From: CBDDFV01 sp965227335
GTDB lineage: Bacteria; Planctomycetota; Phycisphaerae; Phycisphaerales; SM1A02
Direction: 5' to 3'
DNA length: 64,000 nucleotides
NCBI GenBank assembly: GCA_965227335.1
Contig: CBDDFV010000006.1
Coordinates: 124,001-188,000, forward strand
The notes under the pieces: model-generated
Seen by the model: only the letters and a program-made list of their open reading frames with translations
What the model was told of the DNA's origin: nothing
Databases searched by the model: none
Shown: positions 28,240 to 37,229 of the stretch, one piece after another
Position numbering within the stretch: the stretch's first letter is position 1
Layout: every line of letters begins with the position of its first letter
Translations under genes and position numbers: made by a program

Positions 28240-29547
28240 CTAATCGGAACGAACAGCCTTCGCACCCGTGAACGCCTCGTACCGCTGCACGATGACGTCG
28301 CAGTACGCCGGGTCCAGTTCCATCAGGAACGCGTGACGCCCCGTCTGCTCGGCGCCCATCAGCGTCGACCCCGAACCGCCGAAGAGGTCGAGGGCGTTCT
28401 CGTTCGGGCGCGACGAGTACTGGATCGCCCGCGCCGCCAGCTCGACCGGCTTCTCGGTGAGGTGCACCATCGACTGCGGGTTCACCTTCTTCACGTGCCA
28501 GAGGTCCGTCGCGTTCGTCGGTCCGAAGAAGTGGTGCGCGGCCCCCTCCTTCCACCCGTAGAAGCAGATCTCGAAGGCGCCCATGAAGTCCTTCCGCGTC
28601 AGCACCGGGTGCTGCTTGTCCCACACGATCCCCTGGCTGAAGTACAGACCGCTCGCCTGGAGCGGCCCCGGGTAGTTGCCGAGGTTCGCGTACCCGCCCC
28701 AGATGTAGAACGATCCGCCCGGCTTCAGCACCCGCGCGGCGTTCCCGAACCATGCCAGCAGCATCTCGTCGAACGCCTCGTCGGTGACGAAGTCGTTCGC
28801 CAGCGGCCGGTCCTTCGCGCGCATCTTCTTCTGCGTCGGCTTGCTCTTGCCCGGGTGCCGCGCGAGGTCGAACTTCTGGTGGTGCTTCTTCTCGGGTGCG
28901 GCGAATGATGAATTGCCGGCCGCGATCGCGTTGTTGCTCCGGGGCTCGACCTTGACGTTGTACGGTGGATCGGTGTTCACCAGATCGATCACGGCGCCGT
29001 CGAGCAGTCGGTCGAGGTCGTCGGCGTTCGCGCTGTCGCCGCACATCAGTCGGTGACGACCGAGAAGCCAGATGTCGCCGGGCTGCGTGACCGGATCGTC
29101 CGGCGGCTCGGGGATGTCGTCGGGATCGGTGAGACCTTCGCCAAGCTGATCGTCACCCGCCATGATCCGCGCGATCTCGTCGTCGTCGAAGCCAAGCAGG
29201 TCGAGATCGAAGTCGAGCGACTGCAGCCCGCGGAACTCGTCGACGAGGCGCTGGTAGTCCCAGTCGGCGATCGCCCCCGTCTGATTGTCCGCGATGCGGT
29301 ACGCCTTCTTCTGGGCCTCGGTGAGGTCCGCCGCGACGTGGACCGGCACGGACTTCAGGCCGAGCTTCTGCGCCGCCAGGAGGCGAGTGTGGCCGACGAT
29401 GATGACGCCGTCCTCGTCGACCACCAAGGGCTGGCGAAAGCCGAACTCTTGGATCGAGCGGGCGACGGCTTCGACCGCTGCCCCATTCTGCCGCGGGTTG
29501 CCGTGATACTCGCTTATGGCCCCGATGGGCCTGATGTCCACCTGCAT
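28240..29547 (-). CDS. ParB-nuclease-fold plus DNA methyltransferase fusion
   Basis: 435 aa. ATG 29547 has AGGAG at the right distance. Residues 1-110 are ParB/sulfiredoxin-like: YHGNPRQNGAAVEAVARSI, FGFRQPLVVDEDGVIIVGHT, then KAYRIADNQTGAIADWD. The methyltransferase follows: LMCGDSANADDLDRLLDG, catalytic TDPPYNV (about residue 195; DPPY type of N6-adenine or N4-cytosine enzymes), and the AdoMet site ALDLFGGSGSTLMGAEQTG near the C-terminus. Such ParB-MTase fusions are typical solitary methylases of phages and mobile elements, likely protecting element DNA or regulating expression. No cognate restriction enzyme is adjacent. Confidence 0.93.
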   Translation of the reverse strand: MQVDIRPIGAISEYHGNPRQNGAAVEAVARSIQEFGFRQPLVVDEDGVIIVGHTRLLAAQKLGLKSVPVHVAADLTEAQKKAYRIADNQTGAIADWDYQRLVDEFRGLQSLDFDLDLLGFDDDEIARIMAGDDQLGEGLTDPDDIPEPPDDPVTQPGDIWLLGRHRLMCGDSANADDLDRLLDGAVIDLVNTDPPYNVKVEPRSNNAIAAGNSSFAAPEKKHHQKFDLARHPGKSKPTQKKMRAKDRPLANDFVTDEAFDEMLLAWFGNAARVLKPGGSFYIWGGYANLGNYPGPLQASGLYFSQGIVWDKQHPVLTRKDFMGAFEICFYGWKEGAAHHFFGPTNATDLWHVKKVNPQSMVHLTEKPVELAARAIQYSSRPNENALDLFGGSGSTLMGAEQTGRHAFLMELDPAYCDVIVQRYEAFTGAKAVRSD

Positions 29548-29673
29548 GATGGGTCTCCTGACCGGAAGATATGCCAATTCTATCCACCCCACGGACAGAA
29601 TGTTATGTGTTACGATCGGTGCATGTTAGGGCGGAGAGAGTCAAATCCTGTCGCCTGTTGAAAGGGCATACAC

Positions 29674-30363
29674 ATGAAGACTCAAGTCAAAGACCCCGTG
29701 CTTGGACAGATCGAACTGTCCCAACTGCTCCGCGCCGAGGTGCGCACTCTCCGCGAGGAGATCGAGCAACTGCTCCATTTCGAATCGCGGATCAATCGTC
29801 GCCTCAACAACATCGAAGAGGTCATCGAGCAAGAAGATGACTTCGACGCGGCGGCGGATGATCCGGCGCATCCTCGCCACAGTGTTGCGAAGATCCTCAT
29901 GGACGCACGCACGCGACGCGAAGAGGAAGACGAGCAACTAACGCAACAATGGCGGCAGTTCGACAAACATCGGCAACGACTGTTCGATCGACTTGCCGAG
30001 CACCTCCCGAAAACCGCAACCCAACTCCGGGAGCTGCCCCGGACCATTCATCGTGGTGTTTCGAGCTTCGGCGTAGCGAAGGTGAACTGGGAGCGAATGC
30101 TCGCCGAGTTGGCGATCGCAGAGCACGGCATCGCGCAGCGGTTCTGCTCCGTTCCAAGCATCGGAACGCTGACCACATTGCAGCGCGCGATCATTGAGTA
30201 CTTGAGGCTCCGGTCGGGCAAGGCCAAGGACATCGCTGCCGCCGTCGAGTCGGACGAAGTCCGGGTTCGACAGGAGATTCTGAAACTCCGAGACGCTGGG
30301 TGGCAGATCCCGAACGAACAGCCCATCGGGTACTCGCTGATTGAGTCCGCGGAAGTGGCGTAG
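29674..30363 (+). CDS. hypothetical coiled-coil protein with C-terminal helix-turn-helix-like region
   Basis: 229 aa from ATG 29674. The N-terminal two-thirds are strongly helical and charged (EVRTLREEIEQLLHFESRIN, RRLNNIEEVIEQEDDFD, QQWRQFDKHRQRLFDRL), a probable coiled coil. Residues about 170-225 look like a winged helix (TTLQRAIIEYLRLRSGKA, KDIAAAVESDEVRVRQEILK). It is the first plus-strand gene ahead of the HTH and replication genes and faces the methyltransferase across a 126-bp divergent region. It may be an element-encoded regulator; family unknown. Confidence 0.65.
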   Translation: MKTQVKDPVLGQIELSQLLRAEVRTLREEIEQLLHFESRINRRLNNIEEVIEQEDDFDAAADDPAHPRHSVAKILMDARTRREEEDEQLTQQWRQFDKHRQRLFDRLAEHLPKTATQLRELPRTIHRGVSSFGVAKVNWERMLAELAIAEHGIAQRFCSVPSIGTLTTLQRAIIEYLRLRSGKAKDIAAAVESDEVRVRQEILKLRDAGWQIPNEQPIGYSLIESAEVA

Positions 30364-30371
30364 CGCCATTG

Positions 30372-30462
30372 AGTTGGTGAGCGTTCACCGACGTTAAGAA
30401 CGCCGACTGAACCGACAGGAGCGGGATCATGCGCGATCCTGCCCCTGTGACGCTCACCAATC
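30372..30462. promoter_or_regulatory. inverted-repeat cluster upstream of HTH/replication genes
   Basis: TTGGTGAGCGT near 30373 and its exact complement ACGCTCACCAA near 30452 form an 11-bp inverted pair about 70 bp apart. Between them lies a nested imperfect hairpin (CAGGAGCGGGATC ... GATCCTGCCCCTG, 11 of 13 pairs, around 30416-30447). The region lies between the coiled-coil gene and the excisionase-like gene. It could be an operator set or a replication-related iteron structure; nothing decides between them. Confidence 0.4.
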
Positions 30463-30558
30463 ACTTCCACTCCACGTCATTGACTTGCTCGCATCCGCGC
30501 GCCGGGGCGTCCCCGGCGATGCGGCTGCTGTCGTGGCGCGGTAACGGAGACGACCAAC

Positions 30559-30777
30559 ATGACCACTGTCAGCAAGGGGAGCGACCGAACACCGCTCCTC
30601 ATCCGATCGCGGGATGCAGCCCGGCTGCTCGCGATATCACCTCGAACACTCAGCAAGCTAATTGCGTCCGGGGACATCCCCTGCGTCCGAATCGGTCGCG
30701 CGGTCCGATTTGATCCAGACCGGCTCCGTGACTGGATTCGCACGAAACCACAGCCCCGCCAAGGAGGCGACGCATGA
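30559..30777 (+). CDS. excisionase-like helix-turn-helix protein (first of tandem pair)
   Basis: 72 aa. A MerR/excisionase-type winged helix fills the protein: SRDAARLLAISPRTLSKLIA, then GDIPCVRIGRAVRFDPDRL, then DWI. Such proteins bind att or operator DNA and steer excision or transcription in mobile elements. Stop overlaps the next start (ATGA). Confidence 0.85.
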   Translation: MTTVSKGSDRTPLLIRSRDAARLLAISPRTLSKLIASGDIPCVRIGRAVRFDPDRLRDWIRTKPQPRQGGDA

Positions 30778-30992
30778 CCGACCAAGGACACGGCCTCGAC
30801 TCGATGTCGATGCTGACCGTCGACGAGGTGGCCAAGCTGCTCGCCTGCTCGGGCAGACACGTGTACCGCCTTGTTGACGCGGGACACATGCCAGCACCGG
30901 TCCGGCTCGGCCGCGCTGTCCGCTGGCCCAGAATCGCAATCGAAACTTGGATCATCGAGGGCTGCCCCAACCTCAGAAAGGAATCGAAATGA
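30774..30992 (+). CDS. excisionase-like helix-turn-helix protein (second of tandem pair)
   Basis: 72 aa, also a MerR/excisionase-type HTH: LTVDEVAKLLACSGRHVYRL, GHMPAPVRLGRAVRWPRIA. Its RLGRAVRW motif parallels IGRAVRF in the preceding gene, so the pair likely arose by duplication and diverged. ATGA overlaps on both sides place it in one operon with the following HTH gene and the primase. Confidence 0.85.
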   Translation: MTDQGHGLDSMSMLTVDEVAKLLACSGRHVYRLVDAGHMPAPVRLGRAVRWPRIAIETWIIEGCPNLRKESK

Positions 30993-31483
30993 TCGATTGC
31001 AGCATCTTCAATGACGAGAACCGTACCCCGCTTTTCATCACGTACGACGGCGTGGACTTCCTCGGGCCGCTGCACGATGCACAACGACCCGGGGAGGACC
31101 TGCTCGTCGACGCTGAATTGGCGGCCGCTATCGCTGGATACAGCGTCGACCACTGGCACAACGAGGTGTACCGCAGCGCAGCGCCGAAACCAATCGTATG
31201 GCGCATTCGAGCACTGTGGAGCCTGCAGGATCTGGAGGCATGGATCGAGGACCGCCAGCCTGCATGCTATGACTTCCTCGAAACTCGGGACCACCTTAAC
31301 CAGGGCGAGGCTCTCCTCGAGTCGCCGGCAGACCTGACTCTTCGTGGCTTCAATCGATCCGATCTCCTTGAGGGGGTGCTGCGAGGCGCGATCCCACGAC
31401 CGATTGTGGTCGGGCATCTGCTTCGTTGGCGCCAGGACGATCTCGACGCAGCCATCGAACAGCGCCACGGGATGACCGCGTGA
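30989..31483 (+). CDS. protein with two HTH-like segments of unknown role
   Basis: 164 aa, ATG 30989 inside the previous stop. Two segments look like degenerate excisionase folds: VDAELAAAIAGYSVDHWHNE ... WRIRALWSLQDLEAWIEDRQ, and LTLRGFNRSDLLEGVLRG ... HLLRWRQDDLDAAIEQR. I recognise no named family. Given the neighbours, it is probably another DNA-binding regulator or recombination-directionality factor. Its stop overlaps the primase GTG start. Confidence 0.65.
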   Translation: MIDCSIFNDENRTPLFITYDGVDFLGPLHDAQRPGEDLLVDAELAAAIAGYSVDHWHNEVYRSAAPKPIVWRIRALWSLQDLEAWIEDRQPACYDFLETRDHLNQGEALLESPADLTLRGFNRSDLLEGVLRGAIPRPIVVGHLLRWRQDDLDAAIEQRHGMTA

Positions 31484-33330
31484 CCACTCCCACGGTTCAC
31501 CACGGCGCGGACTCGCTAACGCGGGTCCTCGCCCTTCTCCGCGGCGTGCGCCGGTCCGGCGACGGGTACGTCGCGGTGTGTCCCGCGCACGACGATCACG
31601 ACCCCAGTCTGTCGATCAGCCTCAGCAAAGACGGCGACGTTCTCCTGAACTGCCACGCAAAGTGCAAGACGACGGACGTCGTTGCAGCCCTGGGACTGAC
31701 CATGTCCGACCTGTTCCAACCCACGTCGACCGACCGGCAGCCGCAGATCATCGCGAAGTACGACTACGTCGATGAGAACGGCACGCTGCTGTACCAGTCC
31801 GTCCGAGGCAAGCCGAAGCGGTTCCGGCAACGCCGGCCTGACGGCATGGACGGGTGGATCTGGAACCTGCGGGACACACGCAGGGTCCTCTATCGCCTCT
31901 CTGATCTGATCAACGCTCCCCCCGAGTCGTTCATCTACGTCGTCGAGGGCGAGAAGGACGCGGATCGACTCGCGAAGGCTGGCATGGTCGCGACGACGAG
32001 CCCGATGGGCGCCGGCAAATGGGCGTCCGTGGACGACTCGGTTCTCGAGGGTCGTCACGTCGTCATCCTTGGCGATGCGGACGGACCCGGCCGGAGCCAC
32101 GCCCAGGACGTAGCGGGAAAACTCCACGGCCGGGCCGCCAGCGTTCGAGTCGTGGATCTGTGGCCGGATCGGGACGACGGCGCGGACGTGTCGGACTGGT
32201 TCGACGCCGACCACGATTCGGCGGATCTCGATCGGCTCGCGACCGATCAGATCGAATGGTCTCCGCCCGAGAATTCGATTCGTCCACCTATAGAGAGTGG
32301 TCTTGGAAGAAACGAATTCTTGCCGGAGCCGGTCGTGGCGTCCGAGCTCGGCGGCGCCGACGAGACCGTCGAGTGGATCTGGGAGGGATACCTGGCTCAC
32401 GGCCACGTGACCCTGTTCAGCGGGTTGTGGAAAGCGGGGAAGTCCACGCTGATCGCGCACCTGCTCAGCCGCCTCGACGCTGACGGGGACTTCCTCGGGT
32501 GCGTCGCCGCGACACGAGTGCTGATCGTGTCCGAGGAGAGCGAGGGCATCTGGAGGCATCGCTGCGATGCGATCGGCATCGGCGACCACGTGAGCTTCGT
32601 CTGCCGTCCGTTCGCCCACAAACTCGATCGCAGGGGCTGGGAGGGCATGTTGCGCGACATCGCCGTGATCGTCGACCGCGAGGGGATCGGGCTTGTTGTG
32701 TTCGACACGTTCCCAGCCTTCGCGCCTATGCGCGACGAGAACGAGGCGGCGGGCATGATGGAGGTGCTGTTGCCGTTGAACGCCGTCACGCGTACCGGCG
32801 CTGGCGTCATGCTGATTCACCATCTCCGCAAGGGCGATGCGACTGAGGGACAGGGAAGCCGGGGCAGCGGCGCCCTGACGGGCTTCGTCGACATCATCGT
32901 CGAGTTCCGCCGGTACGACGGTGCGCGTGTGGACGACAGCAGACGCATCCTGACGACCTTGTCGCGGTTCGAGCACGACCCCGAGGTCGTGATCGACTTC
33001 GATCCTGACCACGGCTACACCGCACTCGGGTCAAAGCACAGCGCGACGCAGGCCGGGTGGTCAGAGAACATCGAGCGCGTTCTCGCCGACGCCACAGATC
33101 CGCTCACGTTTGAAGAACTCCTCGACGCCTGGCCCGACGGCTCGATACCGCCGGGGAAGTCGAGCTTCAGGACATGCCTCAGGACTGGTCTTGAATCCGG
33201 CCGTTGGCGACGCAGCGGCGCGGGAGTGAAGGGCGATCCGCATCGGTATTTCGTTTCGTCCAAGGCCACGCCCTTAAGCGGACGAAACGAATCCGTCCCC
33301 AACACCGATGCCGGGGAAGACGCTGCATGA
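31480..33330 (+). CDS. CHC2/TOPRIM primase fused to RepA-like AAA ATPase
   Basis: 616 aa from GTG 31480 (GTGA overlap). An N-terminal CHC2-type zinc region has CPAHDDHDPSLSISL ... CHAKCKTTDVVAALG. A TOPRIM-like domain follows with VVEGEKDADRL and HVVILGDADGPGRSHA. Residues about 300-520 form a RecA/RepA-type ATPase: Walker A FSGLWKAGKSTLIAHLL, Walker B IGLVVFDTFPAFAP, and MLIHHLRKGD with GQGSRGSGALTGFVD. C-terminal residues look like a winged helix. This primase-helicase layout is typical of phages, satellites and integrated plasmids and implies autonomous replication of the element after excision. Confidence 0.93.
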   Translation: MTTPTVHHGADSLTRVLALLRGVRRSGDGYVAVCPAHDDHDPSLSISLSKDGDVLLNCHAKCKTTDVVAALGLTMSDLFQPTSTDRQPQIIAKYDYVDENGTLLYQSVRGKPKRFRQRRPDGMDGWIWNLRDTRRVLYRLSDLINAPPESFIYVVEGEKDADRLAKAGMVATTSPMGAGKWASVDDSVLEGRHVVILGDADGPGRSHAQDVAGKLHGRAASVRVVDLWPDRDDGADVSDWFDADHDSADLDRLATDQIEWSPPENSIRPPIESGLGRNEFLPEPVVASELGGADETVEWIWEGYLAHGHVTLFSGLWKAGKSTLIAHLLSRLDADGDFLGCVAATRVLIVSEESEGIWRHRCDAIGIGDHVSFVCRPFAHKLDRRGWEGMLRDIAVIVDREGIGLVVFDTFPAFAPMRDENEAAGMMEVLLPLNAVTRTGAGVMLIHHLRKGDATEGQGSRGSGALTGFVDIIVEFRRYDGARVDDSRRILTTLSRFEHDPEVVIDFDPDHGYTALGSKHSATQAGWSENIERVLADATDPLTFEELLDAWPDGSIPPGKSSFRTCLRTGLESGRWRRSGAGVKGDPHRYFVSSKATPLSGRNESVPNTDAGEDAA

Positions 33331-33450
33331 CAGATCCAGCCCGCCTGCTTCAACCGTGGTCGCATGCTGTCGCTCGATTCCCGGAATCGCCTTGATTTTC
33401 TCTCCGACTGTCCCCTCACTGTGACTCTCCTGCCCACCCGCGAGTAACCC

Positions 33451-34896
33451 ATGGGTTCGATCTTCAAGAAAGCCTGGACCGCCCCGCTGCCCGACGGCGC
33501 CGAGGTCGTCGACCAGGACGGGAAGCAGATCGCGCGCTGGCGGCTCCGCAACGGGAAACTCCGCACCGCCGAGGTCCTCGTCGGGCGCAGCGGCAAGCTC
33601 CGCATCAGGGGCAAGACGCGGGCGTACGTCGCCCGCTACCGCGACCACCACGGCGTCTGGGTCGACGAGCCGACGGGCTGCAAGGACGAGGTCGCCGCCC
33701 GAGCGATCCTCAACCGCCTGGAGCGGCAGGCGGAGTTGATCCGCGCCGGCGTCATCTCGGCGGCGGAGAACTCCGCCTCGCGGCACGCGGGCACCCCGCT
33801 CGGCGCGCACTTCGACGCGTACTACGACCACCTGCGTCTCAAGGGTTCCACGCCGCACCGGATCAGACAGGTCAAGACCCGGCTCCGCCGCGTCGCCGAC
33901 GCCTGCGGCTTCAAGCGCCTGTCCGACCTCGAGGGTTCCGCGCTCGAGCGATGGCTCGTCGAGCAGCAGCACGCCGGGATGGCGCCTGGTACGCGGAACG
34001 GCTACCGCGAGTCGTGGATCGCGTTCGGGACCTGGTGCGTCGGCACGAAGCGTCTGATCGACAACCCGCTCAAGAACGTCCCTCGGGCCGACGCCCGCGG
34101 CGACGTTCGCCGCCAGCGGCGGGCCCTCACCGAGGACGAGATCGTCCGCCTCCTCGACGCCGCGAGACGGCGTCCGCTGGTTGAGGCGATGACCGTGCGG
34201 CGAGGAAAGGACAAGGGCAAGCTGACAGCGAAGGTCAAACCTGAGGTGCGCGAGCAGCTCGAATTCATCGGCTGGGAGCGCTCGCTGATTTACAAGACGC
34301 TCGTCCTCACGGGGCTCCGGCGCGGCGAACTCGCGTCGCTGTCGGTTGGCCAGTTCAAGACCGACGGGCCCGTCGCCTACTTCATCCTGTACGCGAAGGA
34401 CGAGAAGAACCGCCGCGGATCGGAGATTCCGGTCCGTGCCGACCTCGCCGCCGAACTCGCCGAGTTCCTCGAGGCGAAGCTCACCCGCGCCCGAGCCGAT
34501 GCCCGGCGCCGCCGCGAGCCGATCCCGGCGACGCTTCCGCACGACACGAAGATCCTCGACGTGCCGAGCGGGCTCATCAGGATCTTCGACCGCGACCTTG
34601 TCTTCGCCGGGCTCGCACACGTCGAGATCCGCAACGGCAAGGAGGTCGTCGTCAAGACCGACGAGCGCGGCCGGACAATTGACATCCACGCGCTGCGACA
34701 TACGTTCGGGACGCATCTCTCCAAGGCCGGCGTGCCGCTGCGGACGGCGCAAGCCGCGATGCGGCATAGCGATCCGAGTCTGACGGCGAACGTCTACACG
34801 GACCCGCAGCTGCTCGACGTGGCGGGGGCGGTGGAGGCGTTGCCGAGGCTGAGAGCGCCAGCGACCTCAAGTTGCAACGACGTTTCGGCCTGCTGA
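33451..34896 (+). CDS. tyrosine recombinase (element integrase 1)
   Basis: 481 aa from ATG 33451. A basic N-terminal arm-binding region is followed by a SAM-like core-binding domain (FDAYYDHLRLKGSTPHRIRQ) and a catalytic domain with the full set: Arg in TGLRRGELASL, His-x-x-Arg in DIHALRHTFGTHL, His in AMRHSDPSL, and Tyr in NVYTDPQLL. It follows the primase gene by 120 bp on the same strand. Its target is unknown; it is 8 kb from the right tRNA-Gly repeat, so it may serve a different site. It is convergent with the beta-helix gene, only 2 bp apart. Confidence 0.94.
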   Translation: MGSIFKKAWTAPLPDGAEVVDQDGKQIARWRLRNGKLRTAEVLVGRSGKLRIRGKTRAYVARYRDHHGVWVDEPTGCKDEVAARAILNRLERQAELIRAGVISAAENSASRHAGTPLGAHFDAYYDHLRLKGSTPHRIRQVKTRLRRVADACGFKRLSDLEGSALERWLVEQQHAGMAPGTRNGYRESWIAFGTWCVGTKRLIDNPLKNVPRADARGDVRRQRRALTEDEIVRLLDAARRRPLVEAMTVRRGKDKGKLTAKVKPEVREQLEFIGWERSLIYKTLVLTGLRRGELASLSVGQFKTDGPVAYFILYAKDEKNRRGSEIPVRADLAAELAEFLEAKLTRARADARRRREPIPATLPHDTKILDVPSGLIRIFDRDLVFAGLAHVEIRNGKEVVVKTDERGRTIDIHALRHTFGTHLSKAGVPLRTAQAAMRHSDPSLTANVYTDPQLLDVAGAVEALPRLRAPATSSCNDVSAC

Positions 34897-34898
34897 TC

Positions 34899-36125
34899 TC
34901 AGTCGCATTCGCCCCATTCACCTAGCAGAATCGCCAGATCGGCAGGGCCTGTCGTCCCATCCTCGTCCAGATCACCGACACCGGCTTGCCCCCATCCGCC
35001 CAGCAGGGTCGCCAAGTCACCTGCTGTAACAGCACCATCGTCTCCCGAGATATCTGCAGAACAACCGCATGCGGCGTTGAACACGTTGCCACCGGCGTCA
35101 ATGAATGCGCCAGAGACAGCCTCCTCTTCAGGCAGGCAGAACCAAGAGTCTTGCAGCGTTGACACGCCCGGCGAAGCGTTGACGACGTCTTTCCCTGGCC
35201 CTTGGCTGGTGTTGTTCTCAAAGGTGCAGAGGCTGAATTCCGGTGTACCAAAATCAACGGCCAAGCTGGCGCCGCCGAGATATGTAGCCGAGTTGCCTCG
35301 AAACTCGCATTCGACGAACACCGGTCGACTGAAATTGTCCGTTACCACCGCTCCTCCAAAGTAGGCCATGTTGTCCAAGAACCGGCAGCCCGTGAACTCG
35401 GGAGCTTGTCCGTTGCTCACAAACAGCGCCCCCCCAATGTCTAGAGGGGCGGCGTTCGCGACGAAGTCGGTGTTGGAAATCACCGTTTCACCAAGTCCCA
35501 CACTGACGAGGCGAATGCCACTCCCACCTTGTGATGCCTCGTTGTTTGAGATCACACAATCGATGATGCTCAACTGCAGACTCGAAAATACGCCGATGCC
35601 TCCAACTGTCGACCCAGAGTTCGAGTCAATCTCACATCCAATCAAGTCGACCCGACCAAAACCTTGGCAACCTATCCCACCTTTGCCTGAGTTCCCTGCA
35701 ATCACGCAATTCAGCAGAACGGCGGACTGCCTCGCAAAGGGTTCCAAACTGACACCCCCGACGCTATCTGTCATTACACAATCCAGCACTGACAAGTTCC
35801 CGTCGCTCATTCGGAGAGCTCGGATGTCGGCCCCAACGAGTTTGAACCCTGAGATCGACACATTGCCTTCAGATACATTGATGCAAAAGTTTGCGCCATT
35901 CGCATCCACACATGTGTCGACGGCCCCCGCACCGGAAAGCACGATCGATTTTCTGGACACAGAAACCGACTCGATATACTCACCGGCCGCAACCAGGATT
36001 TCGTCTCCGTCCCCCGCCATGTCGACGGCTGCCTGAATCGTTGGAGCGTCCTGCGGAACCAGAATCTGGTCCGCAGTCGCGGAGGAGCCAGCCAGCAGAA
36101 TCAGCGTCGCCGAAGTGAACCTCAT
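34899..36125 (-). CDS. secreted beta-helix protein with dockerin-like C-terminus
   Basis: 408 aa. Signal peptide in the first 18 residues (TSATLILLAGSSATA). Residues about 22-345 form a right-handed parallel beta-helix: APTIQAAVDMAGDGDEILVA opens it and short repeats with Asn-Ser-Cys ladders follow (LLNCVIAGNSG, IIDCVISNNEA, FVECEFRGNSAT). The C-terminus has two dockerin-type calcium motifs, ADISGDDGAVTAGDLATLLG and GDLDEDGTTGPADLAILLG. Predicted surface or secreted; substrate unknown. It lies between integrase 1 and an integrase 3' remnant, so may be cargo. Confidence 0.9.
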   Translation of the reverse strand: MRFTSATLILLAGSSATADQILVPQDAPTIQAAVDMAGDGDEILVAAGEYIESVSVSRKSIVLSGAGAVDTCVDANGANFCINVSEGNVSISGFKLVGADIRALRMSDGNLSVLDCVMTDSVGGVSLEPFARQSAVLLNCVIAGNSGKGGIGCQGFGRVDLIGCEIDSNSGSTVGGIGVFSSLQLSIIDCVISNNEASQGGSGIRLVSVGLGETVISNTDFVANAAPLDIGGALFVSNGQAPEFTGCRFLDNMAYFGGAVVTDNFSRPVFVECEFRGNSATYLGGASLAVDFGTPEFSLCTFENNTSQGPGKDVVNASPGVSTLQDSWFCLPEEEAVSGAFIDAGGNVFNAACGCSADISGDDGAVTAGDLATLLGGWGQAGVGDLDEDGTTGPADLAILLGEWGECD

Positions 36126-36245
36126 GGAACAGCCCTCTCATGCTTGAACAGAATCCCATGATGTCAGTTCCATCTGCGTGATCAAGAAACAAATAGCCAG
36201 TTATCGCTAGCGATTCTGGCGAGGCTGCGCGGATGCGCCTGAACC

Positions 36246-36308
36246 GCGATGCGGCACAGCGATCCGAACCTGAAGGCGAACGTCTACACTGACCCGCAGT
36301 TCCTTGAT
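36246..36308 (+). pseudogene. 3' remnant of a second tyrosine-integrase gene
   Basis: Reading from 36246 the frame gives AMRHSDPNLKANVYTDPQFL, nearly identical to the box-III/catalytic-Tyr end of integrase 1 (AMRHSDPSLTANVYTDPQLL). Upstream the match decays with a stop in frame. The IS element at 36309 interrupts it; beyond the IS (37578 on) the frame would continue DAGG, as in integrase 1 (DVAG). So it was cut by the IS and is dead. Confidence 0.75.
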
Positions 36309-36345
36309 TGAGGTGGCCCACGAATAGCGGACTCCACACCGCATG

Positions 36346-37229
36346 TTACGCGGCGTTGGCTCCGCGTGGTTGTGATTGTTCGAACTCGGCCGGACTCAGG
36401 TAACCGAGCGCCTGGTGGCGGCGTCGGCGGTTGTAGAAGATCTCGATGTACGCGAACACGTCGCGTCGCACGTCGTCCACTGACTCGTACTCGTGATGGT
36501 TCGTCCACTCGTTCTTGATCGCGTTCATGAACCGTTCCGTCGGAGCGTTGTCCCAGCAGTCGCCGCGACGACTCATGCTGCACTCGATCCCGTGCCGCGC
36601 GAGCAGATCCCGATGCCGACCGCTCGCGTACTGAACGCCGCGATCTGAATGATGCACCAGGCCGCGTTCCGGCCGTCGCGCCGCCAGCGCCGAGCTCAGC
36701 GCATCGGTCACGAGCGTCGTCTCCAGGCTGTCGCTCACCGACCATCCCACGATCCGCCGCGAGTGCAGATCCATCACCACCGCCAGGTACGCCCACCCCG
36801 ACCGCGTCGGAATGAACGTGATGTCCGCCGCCCACTTCTCGTTCGGACCCGCCGCCCCGAAGTCGCGCCCCAGCCGGTTCGGGGCGATCGGCGCCGTGTG
36901 CCTCGAGTCTGTCGTCGCGACATACCGTCGACGTCGCTGGGCCCTGGAATACAGGTTCATCTCCCGCATCAGCGTCGCCACCGTGTTCGACACGCCTTCG
37001 CCGCATGGGCGGCGAGCTCGGCCGTGACCTTGCGGCTGCCGTAGATCGCGTGACTCTCCTCGAACGCCTCGCGCACCGCCGACGCCACCGCCGCGCGGCG
37101 GCGGGCCCGGGCTGACGGCGGTCGATCGATCCAGTCGTAGAAGCCGCTGGTCGAGACGCCCATGGCGGCGGTCATCATCGCGACGGGGTACGTCGAACGG
37201 TGGTCGCGGATGATCTCGTAGCAGTTCAC
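36346..37229 (-). pseudogene. IS3-family OrfB transposase, frameshifted
   Basis: A GTG start at 37229 overlaps the orfA stop. The first part (NCYEIIRDHRSTYPVAMMTA, GVSTSGFYDWIDRPPSARAR, YGSRKVTAEL) is the HTH_21 region. The second part, in another frame from about 36993, holds the rve core: KWAADITFIPTRSGWAYLAV (first Asp), HHSDRGVQYAS (second Asp), CWDNAPTERFMNAIKNEW (Glu). A one-base deletion near 36990-37005 separates the two. Unless rescued or a sequencing error, transposase is inactive. Confidence 0.85.

Noticed and set aside
31516..33012. A 498-aa minus-strand frame across the primase
   Set aside because: The plus frame has CHC2, TOPRIM and Walker motifs; the antisense frame has none.
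33327..33395. A 22-codon frame overlapping the primase stop
   Set aside because: It has an ATGA overlap but no motif and is too short to support; possibly only a leader before integrase 1.
33274..34767. A 497-aa minus-strand frame across integrase 1
   Set aside because: Antisense shadow of a gene with a full set of tyrosine-recombinase catalytic residues.
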